DNA of 64,000 nucleotides from Isoetes taiwanensis (lineage: Eukaryota > Streptophyta > Lycopodiopsida > Isoetales > Isoetaceae). Below are positions 57,101 to 64,000 of the stretch, one piece after another; the stretch's first letter is position 1; each line of letters begins with the position of its first letter. Location: contig JAJEKV010000078.1 in assembly GCA_021234155.1 (NCBI GenBank), forward strand, positions 184,001 to 248,000. The letters run 5' to 3'. A model generated the notes under the pieces. The model did not search any database. It had not been told where the DNA came from and saw nothing but the letters and a program-made list of their open reading frames with translations. The translations under genes were made by a program, and so were the position numbers.

Positions 57101-59542
57101 GTTTACATTCTCAAGATAACAAGAAATCCAGGGTAGTGTTTGCCAAATTACATGTTATCTAAAATATCCACTCCCACTGAGACTGCTTGCAGCACATCTT
57201 CTGCAGAGATGAGAAAGAAAACAGTGCAATTATATGAAATATATATTAAAACGGCAGATAAATTTTGTTCTGGTACAGATTGGAATAAACCAGGCCATCT
57301 GTATATCGAAAAGGACAGCATAAAGAGATGGAAGACTTGCATTATTATAGTTTCTCCACAAAAACTTACCAGAGGCAACTTTTTTATTAATCCTGTGTTT
57401 TACATATGGCTTACACGTTTTTGCAGAACATGTCACACCATTAATACCAAGTTTCAACTGTTGGCTATGCATTTCAAACATGCTATACCTGGTGTCCCCA
57501 ATCCAGTGACATGGCATGAATACTATTCTGGTAGATGTGCCTGCATGTAACAACAGAACCATGTCCCTAAGAGATCATTGTCTAAAGGTTTAACAATGGA
57601 GTTTAAATGCCAATGAATGTCACAATGTCACATTCGCAACCAGAGATTGATTAGTGATTGCTTAGATGATAACAATGCTGACAGTTAAACTTGAGCTTCA
57701 GTAAAAACATTCAATGACTATAAAAGGAAAACAGTTCAATCACAGCAAAAACTAAGGGGTCCTATACAGATGCATGCAGTAGTGTTACTCCCGAGGAATA
57801 TATCTCTTGAAAAGAGATGCAAGTTCTTGCTTTAATTTAAAAAAGTTTAAGAACTAATTGCAGTGTGTAACTCACACACAATTGCTGCTTTTAGAAGTTC
57901 GTTGCGTTCCTCTCTGTCCTCTCCAAGTCCAAAACCAGCAAGAGAAAAGCCTGCATTGCATAGTCCCAATGACAATGCCCTCATATTCTATAGAAGCAAA
58001 GTACTTCCTGAAGGAAGCCTATCAAAGACGATGCAAAGGTACTACAATGGCTGCTTTACAAGAGAAAATGTTAATTTGAAAATAAGCAATGATCCTAGTT
58101 TTTCAGAAAAAGTAAGAGACCGTTGCTATTTACTTTAAGTTGATTACCCTCCAAATTCCTCTTGGCAGTCTCCCGGACTAATCTTATATGTCCTTCAATG
58201 GTTGCAGCACCAACTATTGTCCCAAAGTCAGCTCCAATCCCTTCCTAGTAATAGGAAATCTTGAATATTACCCCTTCGGCAAAACTATTTAAGATGTCAA
58301 CATATGTCAAGGTTTTATCAGTGGAGAGTTACAGAATTCAGTGCGAGCCATTCATCAAGCCACTGCAAGGTCCTGTCAACAGATAGTTTGTTGCGTATTC
58401 AAATGCATGTGATCTTCTTAGAATGGGCTTGTCGATCAGCAAATTTGGGGAAGAAATTTTGAGCCAAAGTTCCCCTTCTTGAGCTTAGGTGATTCCCGGG
58501 GGAAATATGGATAGTGATTCTACCATTGAGTTGCCTTTATTGAATAAGGCAATGTCATTACAGAAAGAACCCAACATGCCATCACAACAAGATGAAGATG
58601 GAGCACATGTTTCTCTCATGCTTGGAATGAACTGCCCATGACGCATCCGAGATCGAAGCGACCACAAAGAAAAACCGTGATTCTAAACAGACCTAGTTTT
58701 AGGTCATTCAGGAGGGGTTAATACAAACACATTGCAATTTAGAAGGTGTCCATCAATGCCTCCGAGAAAGAAAAGGACGAAAAGAATGCAGCAAAGACGG
58801 AGGATGAGTTGAGAATGAGGCTTTTGTGGTGCAAGAATTTCGTAGTGTGCCTTTGTCGGTGAGAGGAAATGAGCAGTCATGCGAGGCACAAAAAGCCGCC
58901 GGATCAGGGGGCCATAGTAACCTGCCTTGTGCTTGAAAACATCCACCTGAGACAATCGTAAATTTGTTGCCCAAAGAGATGAACAATAATAAAGTGACCC
59001 GATTCTCATCTTCCCAACTTACGACTTGGGATTTAAAATAACTTGAAATGGCGGATTCTTTCAAGAAAAACGGATTCTTTGCTTGCATAAAAGTGTTTAA
59101 ATATGCAACTGGAACCCACAAAAAGAAGCATCCTGGAAAAGCGTGGACATGAATAGAGAATGCGGATTTACCTGCCGAGAAGATTAATCCGATGCTATTA
59201 TAAAAGCACCAAATTGAAAAGCACCAAAATCGGATGCCATATTGTTGGTCTAGCACCTTCATCATGTACAGGAGAGGAAATAAAAAGATGCATCGAAGAC
59301 GAGGAAATAAGAAAGATGCAGACCAGAGCATTGTTGAGTGGAAAGAGAGGTGCTAGGAAATGGCAAGAGGCGCATTCAAATTTTTAGTTTTTCTAATTTC
59401 GAGGACCGTCGATGGTGAAATAAAGAGAATCTAATGGCTAATAATATGCCAACTCAGATTAGGGTGACGTGGAGGAGCGACGTGGATAGACTAGAATTCC
59501 AAGAAAGGTTGTAGGCTTGGTTAGGCTGGCGTGCTAAAAATA
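54134..59542. other. No recognisable gene in 5.4 kb
   Basis: Open frames of 130-190 codons occur (54,794-55,210 minus; 57,140-57,550 plus; 58,753-59,331 minus). None shows a familiar motif, supporting repeat structure or consistent codon character, and several overlap frames on the other strand. GT/AT-rich stretch at 54,350-54,760. Confidence 0.45.
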
Positions 59543-59614
59543 TTTTTTGATTATTTTAAAATATAAATATAAAAATACTTTTGTGATTATTTAAAAATAT
59601 AAATATAAAAATAT
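59543..59614 (+). repeat. 36 bp tandem AT-rich repeat, second locus
   Basis: Two units share TTTTGTGATTATTTAAAAAT and ATAAATATAAAAATA. Same core as 54,071. Confidence 0.85.
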
Positions 59615-59659
59615 TGTAATAATTATCTAAGCCAAACATTTTTTTTTTATTTTTTTTTG

Positions 59660-60070
59660 TTTTTTTTTTTTTCCACGCACATCGCATCACCGGCGTATCC
59701 GTGGCTTTTTTTTATTGCTGCGTGGCTTTTTCTAATCTGCGTGGATTCTCATATTTTTTTTTTGCGTGGCGTCGCATGCGGCGTATACGTGGCTTTGCAT
59801 TTGCCGTGGATTTTTGATATTCCGCGTGTATATCCCGTGTCCGCGTCGCGTCGCGGTATACACGTGGCTTTTACGCCAGCGTGGATTTTTGTTGATGTTC
59901 GTGTATATTCCCGTGTATATTCCGGTGTCGCGTCATCTGACGTGCGTGTCGCGTCGTGTGCGTCTGGCGATGTCGCATGCGGCGCCGGCGTGCCGACGAT
60001 GTCTGGCGGCGTCGTCGTAATCACGTCGTCCGGGGCGTCGCGCCAAACGTGACCTGGCGTCGCTATAAAC
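59660..60070 (+). other. CpG-rich island with loose GCGTGG-TTTTT repeats
   Basis: After long T runs the sequence becomes dense in CG dinucleotides (GCGTGGCTTTTT, GCGTATACGTGG, CGTCGCGTCGCGG, GCGTGTCGCGTCG). The first half repeats GCGTGG followed by T runs; the second half repeats GTCGCG and GGCGTCG. Frames are open on both strands only because of composition. No gene recognised. Confidence 0.7.
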
Positions 60071-61307
60071 GTCGCTAAATGACCTTTCACGATTGTGAAG
60101 CTGCGGGGTATCCACTAAAGCGCATTGAAGAGGCGACTTCATGAAAAAGCGAGGTAACAATATCAAACCAATCTAATATTGCTGACAAACCAATCTCATA
60201 ATTTTAAGCACAACAATAATTTCTTTTCTTTGCCACAAACATGTAATAGCATATAAAACTAAGAAATATGCGGTTATCACAATCTAATGACAATTAAAAA
60301 TCAAGCGTTAACAAGTTCTATCATGCCGGTCTTCTAATGTGATGAAGGAAAGCGATTGTCAAGCTGCCTTCATAGACAATTATCGGGCATCATCTTATTG
60401 TCATGCAGTCTTGTGATCACATCAACACCAAAGTAATTGCCCCTTCTAAGGCTGACTCGATGCATAGTACCTTCAAATACATAAATATCCTTGTGGAGCT
60501 CCTTGTTGCATCCATATATGATCTTATTCTTTGGTTTCCTCATTTTGCTCGATGTTCGGCTTTGGACACTCATCCTCGAACCTTTGGTATGAGTGCTTGA
60601 AGGCTGACCCTAGCCTCTGGGGGACATCACACACGAGGCGGTGGGAGCAGTACTTTGCCGGTAGCTCTATGACCCGGGCCAGGGGCAGACGCCCATACCC
60701 CCATAGGATGGCCCCCATTAGTTCTCGTGGAGAACAAAGTTTTAAAATAAACGCACTTATTTGCTCCAACGCACTTTAAAAGGAATCTTTGCAAAAGATT
60801 CCTAAAAATTCCCTCAAAAAGGTCCCTTTTCGAGGTAAATTTGTGACAAGTGTGACAATTTGAATATTTTAGGTACTATTTTTGAGGGGCTAATTCAACT
60901 TAACTTCCATGCAAAATTGTTTGGTACCTTTAAAGCCAAGTAGTTTAGCATGAAAAATAGTAGCAATTCGGAGACTAAAAAAAATAGACATTGAATAAAA
61001 CATCAAGTGCATTAGAGCGACAAAAGGTAATTGCATTTAAAGTTTTGAAATCACTACAAATTTTTTGAACAAAATTGTAAAAATGTGTAGATTTTTCATT
61101 TTGAACAAAGTTGCCTTCTTGGCTAATTGAGGAATGCATGTTGTCGTCGACATGTTGAGACCATGGTCACTAGAGCTGACCGTGTCCTCTGCCAATGGTA
61201 TCGTTCCTCGGCATTGTCTACCAATGAAGCCCTTAACCCCATGCTAACCTCGGTATGTTTGAGTCACAACATGCAACATTAGCTTCGCCTTAGAGTTGCT
61301 CAAAATG
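60071..61307. other. No recognisable gene
   Basis: A 67-codon minus-strand frame (60,573-60,370) ending in GNYFGVDVITRLHDNKMMPD has coding-like composition but no known family. The rest is AT-rich. Confidence 0.4.
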
Positions 61308-61342
61308 TAATCATACAACATGGCGGTAATCATACAACATGG
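61308..61342 (+). repeat. 16 bp direct repeat
   Basis: TAATCATACAACATGG occurs at 61,308 and 61,327. Confidence 0.8.
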
Positions 61343-61402
61343 TTGTTTCATAAAAGTGTTTTAGTGTTAGTTCGAAAGCTTTAATGTTCCCCCCGTTATT
61401 GG

Positions 61403-61856
61403 GCGTATAAATTTATACCGGGTGAGTTCAAACAATACAGCAATTTATCAAGCGGTATAAATTTATACCATGTGAACTCAAATTTCTACGTGACTCAAGC
61501 GGTACCACGGGGAAAGAACTTCAGTGGTATAAATTTATAGCCCGATGAGCTCAAGCGGTATAAGTTTATCCACCGTCTCCCCATGAAAATCTTTGAGAAG
61601 CCGTTATAAATTTATACCCGAGAAATTTTTTAAAAAGGAAATCACGGTATAAATTTATACCATAGATCTCTTGAAAAACATTTCCTTTTAAATTCAATAC
61701 ATTATCTTGAAAAACATTTTCCTTATAAATTCAATAACACAAAGAAATTTCTTATGGCGAATTTTATTTATGGTTATAACTTGACCTTTCATGGATATAA
61801 CATGATTTTTGCTGGCTAAAACATGGCGAGATGCTGTGACGGTATAAATTTATCTG
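61403..61856. repeat. Cluster of GGTATAAATTTATACC palindromes
   Basis: Copies occur at 61,403, 61,453, 61,525, 61,556, 61,601, 61,644 and 61,840, with one outlier at 63,591. Two (61,453 and 61,644) keep the full 16 bp palindrome; the others lose a few bases of one arm. Several are flanked by the same GTGA(G/A)(C/T)TCAA and AAGCGG words, so a longer unit was probably duplicated. Confidence 0.85.
61670..61736 (+). repeat. 36 bp tandem repeat
   Basis: CTTGAAAAACATTTCCTTTT and AAATTCAATA occur at 61,670 and, with one indel, at 61,706. Confidence 0.8.
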
Positions 61857-61859
61857 GGG

Positions 61860-64000
61860 ACTAAGGAAAAGCGTGTGTTGGGAAAAGCTTTAGGGTTGTG
61901 ATAATGGAATGATTTAGGTGTTTTATTAGTGCGGCATCAGGTTTTGAAGTGATCACGAGAAGGTTTTGTTTCTTAGAAGAAGCTTTGAAGAAGATTTTTT
62001 TTGTTTCTTTTTTAGGGTTTAATCGGCCCGGCATCTTAGTCCAAGCTTTTCCATTGGCTTCTTAGTGGGTGAGGTTCTTCATGCGAGTTTCTTCAGATGT
62101 TTCTTGGGGTGTGTGGCGGGATGTGAATCTGTTGTGGAAGATCACAGGCGCCGTCCCTAGCTTTGCCGAATCACAGCTGACCGTTGTGATGTAGAATCAC
62201 ATTGTGGAAGATCTGGCTGCCGAAGCTTCGCGTAATCTGAGAATCGAATGATCTGGAGAATGAGCGGAAAGTTTGTTCTTTTTTGTTGGCCTCAAAGGCA
62301 AAGGTAATTTTATGTTCCCTCACACTAGTTCATGGTTCATGGAGCAAAAAAAGCCCATAGTGTTCCTTTTGTTGCAGGTTTTGGGTAGATACTCCATTTG
62401 AAGCTTGTTTCTTTACGCATATATCACGGGCCGCAGATATTAGGTGCGGATCTTAGTGCGATCATCACCACGAGCAAATGAAGGTTGTTGGATGGATTGA
62501 GAGACTGGTTGGAAATGTGCGAGAAATTCAAGGATTTATCCGATTGAAATTACTTGGTATTAGTTTAAAATTGCTTGTGGAGACTCATTAAATTGGAGTA
62601 TGGAGTTACTAAGCGACTCACATTTTTTTTTGTCTATCTTCTTGACTCTCCATTTCTGAATTTAACACTAAGTGTGATTCTAGTTTATCCATTGTTAAAT
62701 GTAGACTACTTTACTCAGTAAGATTGGCGGGTTCAACATTATTACCAAGATTAAATTTACTAATTGAAAGTTTATTGCGGTTGAAAGTTAAAGTGTGGCG
62801 GTAATGATAGCCTTGAAGTTAGACCTACGGTTGGGGCATCACAGTCATAAACCCATCGGTTTGACCATCACATTTGGGATGTTTATATTTGGGATGTTTA
62901 TTTTAAATCTCATTTATGAAAGGAAAGCTTTAAGTTTGCATCGGGATATACTTGTCTTGACAATGTTGTTGATATATTACAAATTTTGAATACCATTTTA
63001 CATTTGAAATAGGTAGAAGCTAGTAGAGATGTAAATTCGAGGGGCTCGGGTAATTTACTATGGCGTTGCATGCATGAAAATCTCAAACGTCCGGGTTAGA
63101 CCTTTGATTGAGTTGCCACAAGATTTAAAACCGTGTCAACCCAAAGATTAAGTGCATAGATATGTCATATATACATCTGTGAAGCGATGAGGCACATAAC
63201 ATCTCGAGATGATTTTTAAAGGTTTGAGATATTTTTTTTTTTGGGCTTGGCACTACATCCATATAGCGTTCTTAGGCAAGGGAATGTAGTGTCTGTTGGT
63301 ATAGATGCGACAAAATAAGCTTTAGCGAGAACCATAATAAGTTCTTAAGAGTCATTTTCAAATCGGAACCATAATAAGTTCTTATGGTCATTTTCAAACG
63401 GAAATGAAGAACGGGTGCCAAGAAGTTATGTTAAAGATATCAAGAAGCGTTTACATAAATCAACCTCCCATCAAGAAGATCGGGGTTGAGTTTGTTGACT
63501 TGAGTTTGCTGAAGTTGCCATTGAATCAGAGGTATAAGTCAAAATCTCAAGGTGATGAGAGTTCTTTGGACCGGGTGGAACGCAAAGATTTTGGTATAAA
63601 TTTATCTGCGACGGTTTCCATTTCAACTTGTTATACAATTTAGAACCTCTGTAACCCTGACTATTTCTTAATCGGGCTTCTCTTGCAAATTGGTTATGGC
63701 ATGCCCTATTATTTTAAGGACCTTGTACAAAAGGTGCTCTGTAAACAATTTTTTGTAATACTATTTAATATGATTACTTAATTTGAATGCTTCCTTCTCT
63801 TGTTAAAATGTTAAAGAATTTATTTCTTTGCTAAATGATGTGTTCTTGAGCAAGTACTTTAATCAATTCTTTTTATTTTGTGTGGCAACTTCTCCTTCTT
63901 CTTCATGTTACTCTGAGTGAGTATTCATGCACATTTTGCAACATAGCCTACTTCAATTGCATGTATTTTGGCAATGGAATTCTATAGGTTGTCATGAAAT
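61860..64000. other. No recognisable gene
   Basis: AT-rich, with short frames at 62,795-62,989 and 63,404-63,643. One further GGTATAAATTTAT site at 63,591 lies inside the second frame. Confidence 0.45.
63329..63400 (+). repeat. 36 bp tandem repeat
   Basis: GAACCATAATAAGTTCTTA followed by GTCATTTTCAAA occurs at 63,329 and 63,366, the second unit 2 bp shorter. Confidence 0.85.

Noticed and set aside
57140-57562. Overlapping plus (136 codon) and minus (110 codon) frames as genes
   Set aside because: Mutually overlapping on opposite strands with no recognised residues; neither is preferred.
58753-59331. 192-codon minus-strand open frame as a gene
   Set aside because: No motif, overlaps other frames, aromatic/hydrophobic composition follows the AT-rich T-run sequence, and no start context or neighbours support it.
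59657-60052. 131-codon plus-strand and 113-codon minus-strand frames in the CpG island
   Set aside because: Peptides are repetitive and the frames are open on both strands because of skewed composition.
61403-61856. TATAAATTTATA cores as a series of TATA-box promoters
   Set aside because: Both strands would be promoters at every site, there are no coding starts nearby, and the flanking palindromic arms better fit a repeat.

Overview
The window looks like intergenic, transposon-packed nuclear DNA of a land plant with a large genome. The evidence is a Copia element with plant-type domain order, a CACTA transposase of the TNP2 + DUF4218 type, plant LINE endonuclease and reverse transcriptase pieces, and a receptor-like-kinase transmembrane/juxtamembrane fragment. 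A fern, lycophyte, gymnosperm or bryophyte all remain possible; I could not fix the lineage. I see no rRNA, tRNA or CRISPR array and nothing prokaryotic.

Layout. 1-0.3 kb is a degenerate AACCTT-type repeat. 0.34-11.6 kb is one transposase-like element (family 'T' below) split by an 8.1 kb element with its own inverted termini and a 4-5 bp target duplication. 13-14.9 kb is non-coding with small repeats. 14.93-19.88 kb is a complete but frameshifted Copia retrotransposon on the minus strand, with 362 bp LTRs and a perfect 5 bp duplication. 19.9-21.4 kb holds the longest open frame (362 aa, unknown). Its C-terminal half is duplicated at 26.2-26.7 kb. Between them lies a receptor-kinase relic. 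28.5-29.2 kb is a LINE endonuclease fragment. 29.9-32.0 kb is a second copy of family T. 32.1-38.7 kb is a region of minus-strand unknown coding segments, TATA boxes, inverted repeats and a recurrent palindrome CACGCCTGGCGTG. 39.1-42.2 kb is a third, near full-length copy of family T. 43.3-45.3 kb is a MITE-like element and a CACTA transposase relic. 47.2-51.9 kb is a minus-strand LINE reverse transcriptase embedded among copies of a 1.1 kb repeat. 52-54 kb has two MITE-like elements. The rest is mostly gene-free, with a CpG-rich island at 59.7-60.1 kb and a cluster of GGTATAAATTTATACC palindromes at 61.4-61.9 kb.

Family T carries HDKMDQ, LDNCAGQNKN and GHTHEDVDALF in that order. I read these as a probable RNase-H-fold DDE/D catalytic set. 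It resembles the uncharacterised DUF7869 family as I remember it; this is not verified. All three copies are broken in frame, but at different places.

Caution: many frameshifts here, and most differences between the two Copia LTRs, sit at CAG/CTG trinucleotides. That pattern is more like systematic consensus error at methylated CHG sites than ordinary decay. Some 'pseudogenes' may be intact in the real molecule.
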